Below, piece by piece: positions 1 to 9,200 of a stretch of DNA of 35,449 bases. Position 1 is the first letter of the stretch. Each line of letters begins with the position of its first letter. The DNA comes from Acidobacteriota bacterium (GTDB taxonomy: Bacteria > Acidobacteriota > Terriglobia > UBA7540). The translations under genes were made by a program, and so were the position numbers. The stretch is from NCBI GenBank assembly GCA_003225365.1, contig QHZN01000218.1, forward strand, positions 1 through 35,449, written 5' to 3'. The notes below the pieces were generated by a model. It worked only from the letters and a program-made list of their open reading frames with translations. It was not told the origin of the DNA and searched no databases.

Positions 1-69
1 ATTCAGGAACAAATTGTCGGGGCCACATCGAAAGACCGCATTGCCAAGCTGCTTCAGAAACATCTTTGA
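1..69 (+). CDS. C-terminal end of an unidentified protein (partial)
   Basis: Frame 1 is open from the first base and ends at a TGA at 67-69, giving 22 residues that begin IQEQIVGATSKDRIAKLL. The fragment is basic and looks helical, with no motif I can assign. The stop lies 216 bases before purA, on the same strand. Reading frame and codon use look like coding sequence, but the piece is too short for a family call, so the function is unknown. Confidence 0.5.
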   Translation: MQEQIVGATSKDRIAKLLQKHL

Positions 70-152
70 TCGCCACGGCCGGGCGTAACCGGGCTCGAGG
101 AGGCTTGTCGCTGCTTTGCCGCGGTTGCCGCCTCTCGCCGAGCGGCATGTCA

Positions 153-193
153 GTCGAGCCGCCGGGCTCCGCCGGCGGGGCGCGTCGCTCGAC
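153..193. repeat. Nested GC-rich inverted repeat between the 5' gene end and purA
   Basis: The inner arms CCGCCGG (159-165) and CCGGCGG (172-178) enclose a 6-base loop. The outer arms GTCGAG (153-158) and CTCGAC (188-193) also pair. No T-run follows on either strand, so this is not a classic intrinsic terminator. It may still be a transcription-end or mRNA-stabilising structure for the gene that stops at 69. The pairing is seen directly; the role is inferred. Confidence 0.35.
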
Positions 194-215
194 GGGCAGC
201 GGGGCAGCTTTGTCC

Positions 216-269
216 CGCGAACGGGGGACGAGCGGGCGGGGTTAGAATAGCCAGGCGCGCGAACGGGGG
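216..269 (+). promoter_or_regulatory. purA upstream region: 12-bp direct repeat around a -10-like box
   Basis: CGCGAACGGGGG occurs perfectly at 216-227 and again at 258-269, a 42-base offset (about four helical turns). Between the copies is TAGAAT (243-248), which resembles a -10 element; no good -35 is visible at normal spacing. The second copy lies just before the purA Shine-Dalgarno AAAAGGA (274-280). Paired sites on one DNA face flanking a -10 would suit a regulator, but none is identified. Confidence 0.35.
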
Positions 270-285
270 CTCGAAAAGGAACTCC

Positions 286-1605
286 GTGAACACCGCTCAA
301 AACATTGTGGTGGTCGGCGTTCAGTGGGGCGATGAGGGCAAGGGCAAAGTTGTGGACGCCCTCGCCGAGCACTTCGATATTGTGGCCCGCTACCAAGGCG
401 GCGCCAATGCCGGCCACACCGTGGTAGTGAACGGCAAGAAGTTTGTATTCCAACTCTTGCCGAGTGGCATTCTCCGGTTGGATAAGATTGCCGTCATCGG
501 CAACGGCGTAGTGGTGGATCTTGAATCGCTGGTGGCGGAACTGGACGCCTTGGCGAAGGCCGGCATCGAGGCGGAGGGCCGCCTGCGTGTGAGCGACCGC
601 GCGCACCTGATTCTGCCCTATCACCGCTCGCACGAGGCAGCCGCCGAGCTCGCGCGCGGCGTGGCAAAAATCGGCACCACAGCCAAGGGTATCGGCCCAA
701 GCTATGAAGATAAGGCCGGCCGGCGCGGGCTCCGCACCGCGGACCTAGTGGACCGCGAGCGTTTCCGCGAGAAGTGCCTTACGGTTTTTGAAGAGAAAAA
801 CCGGTTGGCTTCGGCGCTCTTCCCGGGCAGCGTGATTTCGAAAGACGTCATGACCGAGCGCTGCTTGGAACTCGCGCCGCGCGTCCTCCCTTGCCTCGCG
901 GACACCTCGGCGTTCCTGAATAGCGAGATGGACAAGGGCAAGCGAGTCCTGTTCGAGGGCGCGCAGGGGACGCTGCTCGACATTGACTTCGGGACGTATC
1001 CCTACGTCACTTCATCGAGCGCCGCGGCGGGTGGCGCCTCGACCGGGACCGGCGTCGGCCCCACGCGCATTGGCGCGGTGGTCGGGGTCTCGAAGGCCTA
1101 CGCCACGCGCGTCGGGAGCGGCCCCTTTCCCACGGAAGCCTCCGGCTCGGATGGCGAAAAATTGCGAGAGCGCGGTGGCGAATACGGGGCAGTGACCGGG
1201 CGCCCGCGCCGTTGCGGCTGGTTTGATGTCCCTGCCGCCCGCTACAGCACCCGCGTCAACGACCTGAAAGCGCTTATCATCACTAAACTTGATATCCTGG
1301 ACCAACTGGCCGAAATCCCCGTCGGAGTGGAATACGTGTACGAAGGCCGGCGTTTGGAGGGTTTTCCGGCGGAGATCGAAATCCTGGAAGGCCTCCGAGT
1401 GCACTATAAATCCCTTCCCGGGTGGCAGCAGTCCACCTTCGGGCTGTGCGAGTTCGCCGAGTTGCCGAGCCGGGCCAAGGATTACCTCCGTTTCATCTCC
1501 GATGAGGTAGGGGTTGAAATCGCGATGATCTCCACTGGCCCCGACCGCGACCAGACGATCTGGGTTGAGGAGTGCCGGGCCGCCTCCTTGTTGACGGCCG
1601 GTTAG
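286..1605 (+). CDS. purA: Adenylosuccinate synthetase
   Basis: A cytoplasmic enzyme that makes adenylosuccinate from IMP, aspartate and GTP, the first committed step from IMP to AMP. The 439-residue length is normal for the family. The N-terminal GTP/IMP loop WGDEGKGKVVD holds the catalytic Asp, followed by NAGHTV, then TTAKGIGP, the FEGAQG segment, and TRVGSGPFPTE with GRPRRCGWFD nearer the C-terminus. The GTG start at 286 is supported by AAAAGGA five bases upstream. The tract before it carries a direct repeat around a possible -10 box. The next gene, moeA, follows in the same direction after about 50 bases, so co-transcription is possible although the functions are unrelated. No key residue appears to be missing. 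Confidence 0.97.
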   Translation: MNTAQNIVVVGVQWGDEGKGKVVDALAEHFDIVARYQGGANAGHTVVVNGKKFVFQLLPSGILRLDKIAVIGNGVVVDLESLVAELDALAKAGIEAEGRLRVSDRAHLILPYHRSHEAAAELARGVAKIGTTAKGIGPSYEDKAGRRGLRTADLVDRERFREKCLTVFEEKNRLASALFPGSVISKDVMTERCLELAPRVLPCLADTSAFLNSEMDKGKRVLFEGAQGTLLDIDFGTYPYVTSSSAAAGGASTGTGVGPTRIGAVVGVSKAYATRVGSGPFPTEASGSDGEKLRERGGEYGAVTGRPRRCGWFDVPAARYSTRVNDLKALIITKLDILDQLAEIPVGVEYVYEGRRLEGFPAEIEILEGLRVHYKSLPGWQQSTFGLCEFAELPSRAKDYLRFISDEVGVEIAMISTGPDRDQTIWVEECRAASLLTAG

Positions 1606-1657
1606 TATTGTGGCCCGACAGCTGCCGGGTCCGGGCGTCGAACCGCTTGATCCTCCG

Positions 1658-2872
1658 ATGATTCTCTCGTTCGAACAAGCCTTGGCGACGGTGCGAGAAA
1701 AGATTACCCTCGCCAAGCTGGTTCCGTCCTCGGAATTGGTCTCACACAATTGCGCGCGCGGCCGCGTGCTCGCCGAAGAGGTCCTCGCCGACCGGGACTA
1801 TCCGCCCTTCCATCGCGCCACGCGGGATGGTTTCGCCATTCGATCCCAGGACTTGAAATCGATTCCGGCCGAACTCCACCTTGTCGGGGAGGTCAGGGCG
1901 GGCGAGCGCTTCGAGAAGGAGCTCGCCCCGGGTCAAACGGTCGAAATCATGACGGGTGCGCCATTGCCCGAGGGCGCGGACGCGGTCGTGATGGTCGAGC
2001 ATTCCGAAGCCGCCGGGACAAGGGTTCGCGTGTCACGCGCCGTCGCGGCACTTGAAAACGTCGTGCGGCAGGGGAGCGAGGCGAGGGCCGGGGACGCGGT
2101 CCTCAGACGCGGCCGGCGGCTTGGGCCTTCGGAAATTGGCTTGCTCGCAACCGTCGGCCGCGAGAGCGTCAGTGTTTTTCGCAAGCCTCGCGTGGCCGTG
2201 CTTCCGACCGGCGACGAAGTGGTTCCCGTCGGCGTCGAGCCCCAGCCGCATCAAATCCGCAACAGCAGCGCCTCGGTGCTCGCGGCTCAGGCCGAGGCGG
2301 CGGGAGCCGCGCCGTGGGTGGTCGGCATCGCCCTAGACCGCAAAGACGAATTGCGCAGGCTGATCGAGCAGGCTCTCGAAGCAGACTTGTTGGTCGTCAC
2401 CGGCGGCGTTTCGATGGGGAAGTATGATTTTGTCAAGCCGGTGTTGACCGAATTGGGCGCGGAGTTTTATTTTCAGGGCGCCGCCATCCGGCCGGGGAAG
2501 CCCGTGGTTTTCGGGCGCGCGCGCGGAAAGTTTTTTTTCGGATTGCCGGGAAATCCTGTGTCGTCGATGGTGACTTTCGAACTCTTCGTTCGCCCGGCCA
2601 TCGGCATGCTCGGGGGCGCGGAGCCGGAGCCGCGGGTGTTTCTCCGCGCGAGATTGGCGAAGCCCTTCCGCCATAAGACCGGGCTCACGCAGTTCCTCCC
2701 CGCGCGGGTAGAAGTGAAGCAGGGTGAGCCGGTGGTCGAGCCCGTGGCGTGGCAGGGCTCGGGCGACTGGGTCGGCGTGGCGGCCGCCAACTGCTTTCTG
2801 GTCGTCCATCCGGATCAGTCGGACCTCGCGGCCGGCGATCCTGTGGATGTTTGGCCGAAAGCGTGGATCTGA
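1658..2872 (+). CDS. moeA: Molybdopterin molybdenumtransferase MoeA
   Basis: Inserts molybdate into adenylylated molybdopterin, the last step of molybdenum-cofactor synthesis. I chose ATG 1658, giving 404 residues that begin MILSFEQALATV, the usual MoeA N-terminus; an in-frame GTG at 1610 would add 16 residues with no family likeness. Visible signatures are the early DRDYPPFHRATRDGFA segment, EIMTGAPLPEGADAVV, the MoCF-domain stretch LPTGDEVVPVG, VTGGVSMGKYDFV, and GLPGNPVSSMVTFELF. A C-terminal barrel domain follows. No strong ribosome-binding site is evident. An eight-T run near 2531-2538 lies inside the gene but the frame is intact. Genes moaC and mog downstream confirm the pathway. Confidence 0.95.
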   Translation: MILSFEQALATVREKITLAKLVPSSELVSHNCARGRVLAEEVLADRDYPPFHRATRDGFAIRSQDLKSIPAELHLVGEVRAGERFEKELAPGQTVEIMTGAPLPEGADAVVMVEHSEAAGTRVRVSRAVAALENVVRQGSEARAGDAVLRRGRRLGPSEIGLLATVGRESVSVFRKPRVAVLPTGDEVVPVGVEPQPHQIRNSSASVLAAQAEAAGAAPWVVGIALDRKDELRRLIEQALEADLLVVTGGVSMGKYDFVKPVLTELGAEFYFQGAAIRPGKPVVFGRARGKFFFGLPGNPVSSMVTFELFVRPAIGMLGGAEPEPRVFLRARLAKPFRHKTGLTQFLPARVEVKQGEPVVEPVAWQGSGDWVGVAAANCFLVVHPDQSDLAAGDPVDVWPKAWI

Positions 2873-2930
2873 ACCTGTTTCCGCGCCTTCGGCTGGCCGT
2901 GCGGACATGACGCGCGGTTTGGGATCAAGA

Positions 2931-3404
2931 GTGCCCAAAAAACTCAGCCATTACGATCGCAAGGGTCGCGCCAAGATGGTGGATGTCTCGGCAAAGGTGG
3001 CGACGGACCGGCGTGCCGTGGCCGCCGTTCTGGTCAAGATGCGGCCCGCGACGCTCCGGGCGGTGGGGCGAAACCCCAAAGGGGACTCGCTTGAGATTGC
3101 GCGCTTCGCGGGTATTGCGGCCGCCAAGCGCACCGCGGAGCTGATCCCGCTCTGTCATCCGCTGCTTCTAAGTCATGTTAATATCGAAGCGCGGCTGTGC
3201 AAAAAAGGCGTGATGATTACTTCGACGGTTCGCTCGATGGGGCCGACAGGGGTCGAAATGGAAGCGCTGGTCGCCGCTTCCGTCGCCGCGCTGACCGTTT
3301 ACGATATGTGCAAAGCCCTGGACCGGGGGATCGAAATCACTCGCCTTCGGCTCCTCGAAAAAAGGGGAGGCAAGACGGGCACATTTCGAGCTCGGGGCGC
3401 CTGA
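2931..3404 (+). CDS. moaC: Cyclic pyranopterin monophosphate synthase MoaC
   Basis: Works after the radical-SAM enzyme MoaA, converting 3',8-cyclo-dihydro-GTP to cyclic pyranopterin monophosphate. The protein is 157 residues from GTG 2931 (VPKKLSHYD...), which matches the usual short start ahead of [11 protein letters not shown]; an in-frame ATG at 2907 would add eight residues and is the alternative. Family motifs present are [18 protein letters not shown], with the active-site His region, [15 protein letters not shown], and [12 protein letters not shown], which holds the conserved Asp and Lys. It lies 58 bases after moeA on the same strand. No moaA, moaE or moaD is in this window, so the pathway must be completed elsewhere. 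Confidence 0.95.
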   Translation: MPKKLSHYDRKGRAKMVDVSAKVATDRRAVAAVLVKMRPATLRAVGRNPKGDSLEIARFAGIAAAKRTAELIPLCHPLLLSHVNIEARLCKKGVMITSTVRSMGPTGVEMEALVAASVAALTVYDMCKALDRGIEITRLRLLEKRGGKTGTFRARGA

Positions 3405-3456
3405 GCCCGCCGCGCCTTGCGGCCGCAGGCAGGGCGGTCTCTCCTGGAATTGAATT

Positions 3457-4194
3457 ATGCCAGCGGGTTTGAAGATCCTCGTCGTGGACGACAATCCCAC
3501 TGTCCTGAAGCTCGTCTGTCGGAGCCTCGAGAAATGCGGAGAGCTGATCACCGCCAGCGACGGCGCCGACGCTTTGATGAAGGCCATCGAAATCAAGCCC
3601 GATCTGATCGTCTCCGATTACAGCATGCCCGTGATGGACGGCCGCGCCTTGTTCGAGAAGCTGCGGGCGCGGCCCGAAACCAAAAACATTCCGTTCGTCT
3701 TTCTCGCGTCGCAAAAGGAAATTGACGAGCGGCTGCGGATGGTGGTGGACGGAGTCGAGGACTACTTCGTGAAGCCGTTCTTCGTCCGCGAGCTCGGGCG
3801 CCAGGCCCGCCGCATCACCGCGCGCCTGCTCGAGCAACAGATGGAAAAGATGGGAGTGGGGCGGGGCGGCGCGGTCAGCGGCCGCCTGAGCGAGATGGGC
3901 CTGCTCGACTGGATGACCTCGCTCGAGCAGGGGCGCAAAACCTGCGCGCTCATTCTGCGCAAAGGGTCGGACGCTTGCACGGTATATTTCAAGGAAGGCC
4001 AGGTCACCCATGCCACTTACGGAAGCGAAAAAGGCGACGCGGCGGTATTCAAAGTCTTGACCTGGACCGAAGGCGATTGGGAGCTCGACTTCTCAAAAAC
4101 CACGGCGGAGCGCAGTACGACCATGTCCACACAGGCGCTGATGATGGAGGGCCTGCGCCTGCTCGACGAAGCCAACCGCGACGCCGCGGGGTAG
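3457..4194 (+). CDS. Response regulator with receiver and DUF4388 (PATAN-like) domains
   Basis: 245 residues. Residues 5-120 form a CheY-like receiver with the acidic pair Asp11/Asp12, phosphoacceptor Asp54 in LIVSDYSMP, and Lys106-Pro107 in YFVKPF. After a short linker, residues 140-235 resemble DUF4388: SGRLSEMGLLDWMTSLEQG, TCALILR, YFKEGQVTHATYG and WELDF are the familiar pattern. Such domains are known from regulators of motility and surface behaviour; the partner here is unknown. It has no DNA-binding domain. The gene sits 52 bases after moaC and before mog, an unusual place in a cofactor operon. Whether it senses anything related to molybdenum is not shown by the sequence. Confidence 0.85.
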   Translation: MPAGLKILVVDDNPTVLKLVCRSLEKCGELITASDGADALMKAIEIKPDLIVSDYSMPVMDGRALFEKLRARPETKNIPFVFLASQKEIDERLRMVVDGVEDYFVKPFFVRELGRQARRITARLLEQQMEKMGVGRGGAVSGRLSEMGLLDWMTSLEQGRKTCALILRKGSDACTVYFKEGQVTHATYGSEKGDAAVFKVLTWTEGDWELDFSKTTAERSTTMSTQALMMEGLRLLDEANRDAAG

Positions 4195-4220
4195 TGTGGT
4201 GTCCCAGCTTAATCCTTGCA

Positions 4221-4312
4221 CCAACCACCCCCCGCCCCTCCTTAACCAAGGAGGGGCGCCAGCTCAACCATTCCCCTCCTCTTCGAGGAGGGGGGCCAGG
4301 GGTGGTGGGGGA
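4221..4312. repeat. Composite GC-rich palindromic repeat before mog
   Basis: There are two adjacent strong hairpins. Arms at 4233-4243 and 4248-4258 form an 11-bp stem with an AACC loop. Arms at 4273-4281 and 4285-4293 form a 9-bp stem with a TTC loop. The outer ends, C-rich near 4221-4233 and G-rich near 4298-4312, are also roughly complementary, so the whole unit can fold into a three-way structure. It resembles dispersed intergenic repeats with CCCCTCCTT/AAGGAGGGG arms seen in many bacterial genomes. It lies in the gap between the receiver-DUF4388 gene and mog and would form a strong structure in the transcript. Confidence 0.7.
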
Positions 4313-4331
4313 GTTCGTCATAGAGAGCCCC

Positions 4332-4826
4332 ATGCCACGGCACCTACGCGCGAAAATTCTGGTGCTCAGCGACCGTGCCGCGCGAGGCGAGCGCGCCGAC
4401 CGGTCTGGCTCGGCGGTGCGCCAGGTCCTTGAGCGCGCGGGCTGGAATGTCGCCGCCGTCGAAATCCTTCCCGACGAACCGGATCAAATTCGGCTCCGCC
4501 TTGTCAGGGTGACCGAAGCGGACGATTGCGACGCGGTGTTTACAAGCGGAGGGACGGGCCTCGGTCCGCGCGATGTGACGCCGGAGGCCACCCGCGCCAT
4601 CCTCGAGAAAGAGGCGCCGGGTCTGGCCGAGCTGATGCGCGCCGAGGGCGTGAAGAAAACGCGCCTGGCGGCGCTCTCACGCGGCATTTGCGGCGCACGA
4701 AAGGGCAAGCTCATCGTCAATCTTCCGGGAAGCGTGCGCGGGGCAACCGAGTCGCTTGAAAGCATTCTCGACCTCCTGCCCCACGCGATTGAGCTCTTGA
4801 AGGGGAAGACCGAACATACGGAGTGA
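4332..4826 (+). CDS. mog: Molybdopterin adenylyltransferase, MogA/MoaB family
   Basis: Adenylylates molybdopterin so that MoeA can insert molybdenum. The protein is 164 residues from ATG 4332 (MPRHLRAKILVLSD). The N-terminal ILVLSDRAARGERADRSG is typical of the family, and the diagnostic SGGTGLGPRDVTPEAT follows near residues 72-87. KGKLIVNLPGSVRGATES close to the end is the second conserved block. MogA and MoaB cannot be told apart safely by eye. A palindromic repeat fills the space just upstream and no clear ribosome-binding site is present. With moeA and moaC nearby it completes a small molybdenum-cofactor group. Confidence 0.9.
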   Translation: MPRHLRAKILVLSDRAARGERADRSGSAVRQVLERAGWNVAAVEILPDEPDQIRLRLVRVTEADDCDAVFTSGGTGLGPRDVTPEATRAILEKEAPGLAELMRAEGVKKTRLAALSRGICGARKGKLIVNLPGSVRGATESLESILDLLPHAIELLKGKTEHTE

Positions 4827-4872
4827 ATCTCGAAACTCGAAAATCGAAGCTTCAATGCCTAAATTCAGCCCG

Positions 4873-4903
4873 CTCGCCACTCGCCACTTGCCACTAGCCA
4901 CTC
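4873..4903. repeat. Short degenerate tandem repeat
   Basis: CGCCACT-like units are repeated about four times with small changes (CTCGCCAC, TCGCCACT, TGCCACTA, GCCACTCT). A TCGAAA-rich stretch lies just before it at about 4830-4850. The tract sits between mog and nuoA and produces a spurious reverse-strand reading frame. No function can be assigned. Confidence 0.5.
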
Positions 4904-4943
4904 TGTTCCTCTATGATGTGTCACGACGCCAAGGAGTGAACCG

Positions 4944-5303
4944 GTGCTCAACCTTTATGGTCCTGTCTTGATTTTCTTCGCTCTCGCGGCGGTGTTTCCT
5001 CTCGCCACGCTGGGGTTGGCGAAGCTGGTCCGGCCCAAATTCACTCCCACACCCGATAAGGTGATGCCTTACGAGTGCGGCATCACACCGGAGTCGGACG
5101 CCCGCGGCCGCTACACCGTCCGGTTTTACATCATCGCCATCCTTTTCGTTATTTTCGACGTGGAAACCATTTTCTTGTTCCCCTGGGCGGTGCTTTTCCG
5201 CACGCCCGAGCTCTTTTACCTCGTCGAGATGCTGGTTTTTCTGGGCATCCTTATCGTCGGCTACATCTGGCTCTGGCGACGCGGGGCTCTGGATTGGGTT
5301 TAG
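4944..5303 (+). CDS. nuoA: NADH-quinone oxidoreductase subunit A (complex I)
   Basis: A small membrane subunit of respiratory complex I, 119 residues, with three predicted membrane helices (about 5-25, 62-85 and 90-112). The family signature is clear: KVMPYECGITPESDARGRY followed by VRFYIIAILFVIFDVET and FLFPWAVLF. The acidic residues in the second helix are present. The GTG start at 4944 has an excellent AAGGAGTG at 4931-4938. Unusually, no other complex I gene follows; the next gene is an unrelated dehydrogenase. The remaining subunits must be encoded elsewhere, or this is an extra copy. The cyanobacterial-type name ndhC is the alternative. Confidence 0.95.
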   Translation: MLNLYGPVLIFFALAAVFPLATLGLAKLVRPKFTPTPDKVMPYECGITPESDARGRYTVRFYIIAILFVIFDVETIFLFPWAVLFRTPELFYLVEMLVFLGILIVGYIWLWRRGALDWV

Positions 5304-5436
5304 ACCGCCCTACTCTTTTCCCAAGTTTCAATTTCAGTTGGAGCGCGCGCACCGGAACCCGAGGCAGACCCTTGCCTCCGATTTTTCATCGGTGATAGGA
5401 TGCGGCGCTCAAACGCTGCGTTTCGAAGGTGGAATC

Positions 5437-6219
5437 ATGGCTTACAAAGGACTGAGCTTGGAAGGGAAGAAAGCTCTGATATTCGGCGGGACGAGCGGAT
5501 TGGGGCGCTCGATCGCGCTCGGTTTTGCCGAAGCCGGCGCGGATGTAGCCGCTGTCAGCCGGCACGCCGACGCAGTGGCCAAGACGGCGGCGGAAATTCG
5601 CAAGCTCGGCCCGAAGGCGCTGGAATTAACCGGCGATGTCGTCAACCGCGCGGACATCGAGCGCGTCATTGACGCGATGCGGAAGGATTGGGGCCGGATC
5701 GACATCCTCGTCAACTCCGCCGGCACGACTAAGCGCGCCCCATCGTTCGAGCTCGCCGACGAGGACTGGAACCGCATCCTCAACCTCAACCTGAACGGGA
5801 CCTGGTACGCCTGCCAGATGGTGGGGCGGGTGATGAAGGAGCAGAATTACGGCCGCATTGTCAACATCGCCTCGATCGGCGCGTTCCTGAGCCCGCACGA
5901 AGCGGCGCCCTACTGCGCGAGCAAGGGGGCGGTGGCCATGCTGACGCGCGCGCTCGGCGCCGAGTGGATCAAGTACGGCATCACGGTAAACGCGCTGGCG
6001 CCCGGCGTCTTCGAAACCCCGCTCAATCGTCACCTGATTCACGAGCCGAACCGCAAAGCCTCCATCATGGCCCACACGCCGGTGAAGCGCTTCGGCGATT
6101 TGGAAGAGATCAAAGGCGTCGCCATCTTCCTCGCTTCCGCGAGCGCCAGCTTCGTGACGGGTGCAATCGTGGCCGTGGACGGCGGCTTCATGGCGCAAGG
6201 CATTGGTGAGAGCGTCTGA
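5437..6219 (+). CDS. Short-chain dehydrogenase/reductase (classical SDR)
   Basis: 260 residues, a normal length for a classical NAD(P)-dependent SDR. I chose ATG 5437 because AAGGTGGA lies four bases upstream; the open frame extends further but without family likeness. The cofactor-binding motif is GGTSGLG (17-23), NSAG is at 93-96, Asn118 is in place, and the catalytic Ser146, Tyr159 and Lys163 have the correct spacing. The C-terminal ITVNALAPGVFETPLN and VTGAIVAVDGGF are typical. Overall it resembles sugar-acid SDRs such as gluconate 5-dehydrogenase or KduD, but the substrate is unproven. Its stop is only 14 bases from the stop of the convergent TPR gene. Confidence 0.9.
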   Translation: MAYKGLSLEGKKALIFGGTSGLGRSIALGFAEAGADVAAVSRHADAVAKTAAEIRKLGPKALELTGDVVNRADIERVIDAMRKDWGRIDILVNSAGTTKRAPSFELADEDWNRILNLNLNGTWYACQMVGRVMKEQNYGRIVNIASIGAFLSPHEAAPYCASKGAVAMLTRALGAEWIKYGITVNALAPGVFETPLNRHLIHEPNRKASIMAHTPVKRFGDLEEIKGVAIFLASASASFVTGAIVAVDGGFMAQGIGESV

Positions 6220-6233
6220 AGAGGGCGTTCGGT

Positions 6234-9200
6234 TCAAAATTTCCAATCAGTCGTTAGCGCGAAGGCCTTGCCCCGCAAAGGTCCGAGCACTTGCGCCGTA
6301 TTGTAGCGCGTATAGCTGAAACCGAGCGTCAGGTTTGGGCTGGCCTTGAAGCTGACTGCGGGCGTCACGATGCTTGACCTGGTAAGCGCCGTTCCATGGT
6401 GGACCTGTTGGACGCCCAGGCCGCCTGAAAGGTCGTAGCCCACGGGACCGAAGAGCTTGCCATAAATGCGCCCGGTCAGCATCTGGTTCTGGTAAAAGGA
6501 GGGGTGAAAGAAACCAAAACGAAAATTCTCTCGGCTCGCCGCATAGCCGTAAAGAGTCCCGTTGTACCCGCCGTCTAGTGAAAATCGTGCCCCGCGCACG
6601 AGGTTCTGGTTAAATTTGATCGCCCCCCCGTTCCCCCAATCTGTCCGCAGCGAGGTGGCGCTCGTCGGATTCCCGAAAGCGCACAGCACATACGTCGAGT
6701 TCTGACTTATTGTGCGGGGCTGTAGTTGCGTTACGTGGTCTGACAGCGTGATGACAGGGCAGTCCTGCGTGGGATTCAAGAATAAGAGCGCCGAGGGTAG
6801 CTTATCGAAAGTCAGGTCAGTAAATGTTATCGGCTGTTGGGTGATTGGGTCCATTAATGTGACCTTGCTTAAGCTTACGTTCTGCAGCTCGGACGTCTCC
6901 GTGTAGGCAAAGTCATATGACGTTACCGGAGCGCCGACGTAAAGGTTCAGGTGGAAAAAGTCGACGTCCAACCTCGTCCGGGGTGTGAAGAAAAAGTGCA
7001 ACCAGCCCTCGTAACGCGTCTGAGAGAGATGCTCGTTCATCGCGACCGGGGTCGGAAAATAGAGCGCCGGCGAATGACTCCAATCCAGGTCAATCGAGAA
7101 TTTTTTGGACGGTGTCATTGTCGCCCCTGCGAGGCCCGTCGGCCTGATGTTTGACCCTGAGGACTTCTGGGATGTCTGGGGGGCCGGTATTCCGACGCTG
7201 AGAACAGAGGTGCCGAAGCGGTTTACGAGGTTGGCGAGGTTCCCTTTAAGCTCCGAGGCCTGCGCAACATTTGCGGGCCCATAGCGCGCGAGGCCGGCCC
7301 CGCCTCGAATTGTCAGAACGCTGGACACGTGCCAGGAATGCCAGGACACGAAGGACCAGGGGGCTATGGCACAGTGGGCGGAGACGGTTGGGGCGTTATT
7401 CTCCGGGACGAGTGATTCAAAGCTGCAGAGCGAAGGGTTCCTGCTTTGCGTGGGGAGCGAGCTGAAGCTGAGGTACGAATCCACATGGGGGAAAAAATGG
7501 GCTGCGATGGTCGTGCCGTAGCCCTCAAAGGTCGCATCCTCGCCGAAAGCGTCGTTGGTAACCCCACCCGGGAAGGTGACCGGGCTGAATGTGACGAGCG
7601 GAGGCGGGCGAAGATTAAGAGTGGGCTGCTGGAAGGTGATTGCGGGCAGAATTTCCTGCCCGGGCGCGGTAATTTCGTGACCGTAGGTCGCGCTGGTGTG
7701 CATGGTGACGGCCGACTCGTCGTGCAGGCGATTCCGCAGTTCGGTGGCCTCAGGGTTGCCGGGCGTCACTCGATCGGCATGATCCAGCCAGGCGCGCGAT
7801 TTTCTCCGGTGTCCGCGCGCGTGTTCGATGTTAGCCATCAGGATCAGGGTATCGAAATTTTTCGGCCGTTCCATGGCGGCAGCGGAAGCTGAAGTTTCAG
7901 CCTCAGGCATGTCCCCGCGGTAATAAGAAATCTGGGCTTTTCCGAGCAGGGCGTCGGCGTCGCGCGGGTTCTGCTTGAGCAACTCGTCGTAGTTCTTGAG
8001 CGAATCATCCGTTTGACCCAGCGTCTGATCGAGCCGGGCAAGGGTCAGGCGCGCCTCGCGGTTCTGCGGGTCGGTCGAAACCAGCGAGGCCAGCTGGCCC
8101 CGCGCCGCCGGATAATCTTTCATCGCGAGCTCCAGGCGGGCCGCCTGCATTTGGTAACCCGTATTCGCCGGATTCTTATCGAGCAGGCGTTTGTAAATGG
8201 GAAGAGCCTGATCCGGCTGGTTGGCCCAAACGTAGGCGCGCGCCAAGCTGTCCAGTGCGGCGGGGTCGTCCGGATTTGCTTTTAAGACGTCTTGGTAGAG
8301 CTCGATGGACTCATCATATTTGTCCGCCGTTGCGAGCAGCCGCGCTAATTCCATCTTGGCGTCGCGGTCGTCGGGATATTTCTCGAGGAAGCGGCGGTAT
8401 CCCTCGATCGCTCCGGGAGTATTTTTCAATTCGGCCTGCAGGTAGGCGACCGCTTTCAGGGCATTGGCGTCGTCGGGGTAACTCGCCAGGCGCTTTTCAT
8501 AATAGCGCAGGAGGTCTTCGGGAGGGGCGTTGGGAGCGGGGCGCAGCGCGACCCAGCGAGCGGCTTCTTGGGCTCGCGCGATGTCCTGGAGCGCCTGGGG
8601 ATTCTGCGCGTCGCTCGGGCGCTCGGCGGCGAGTGTCTGGAAGATAGCGTGGGCCTCGGCGAAATGCTCCGTCCAGAAGAGCACGAAGGCCTTGCCCTGA
8701 AGAGCGTCGTAGTTATTCGGCGATGCCTTCAGCACCTGGTCGTAGCGCAGCAGCGCTTCCTGATAGCTTCCGGTCGCCGCCAGCGCCTGAGCCAGGCCCT
8801 GAGCCCCGTCCCGGTTGTTCGGGTTGATTTCGAGAAGCTTTCGAAAAACCTCAATAGCCTCGGCCGGACGGCGCGCGCGCGCAAGCGCCGCTCCCAAATC
8901 GTACATCGCTCCTTCCGCCTTGGGATTTGATTCGAGGTACTGCTGGTAACGCGCCACCGATTCCGAGTATTGCTGGCAAAGAGCGAGCCCGTTCGCGAGC
9001 AGCAGCGCGAGGGAGGAATTGTCGGGGGAAAGCTCCGTCGCGCGGCGGCTGAAATCGATGCTTTCGGCGCAGCGCTGGGCCGTGGCGGTCATAGTGGCCA
9101 GAGCTCGGAGGGCCTCAAGGTCGCGGGGATTCTTGGTTAGCCGTTCGCGATAGAGGGCCTCGACCTGGGTTACATTGCCGGAATGCCGGGCGGCGGACAT

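Noticed and set aside
4677-4901. Short minus-strand frame beginning MASGKWRVASG
   Set aside because: This protein pattern is a translation of the intergenic tandem repeat, not a gene.
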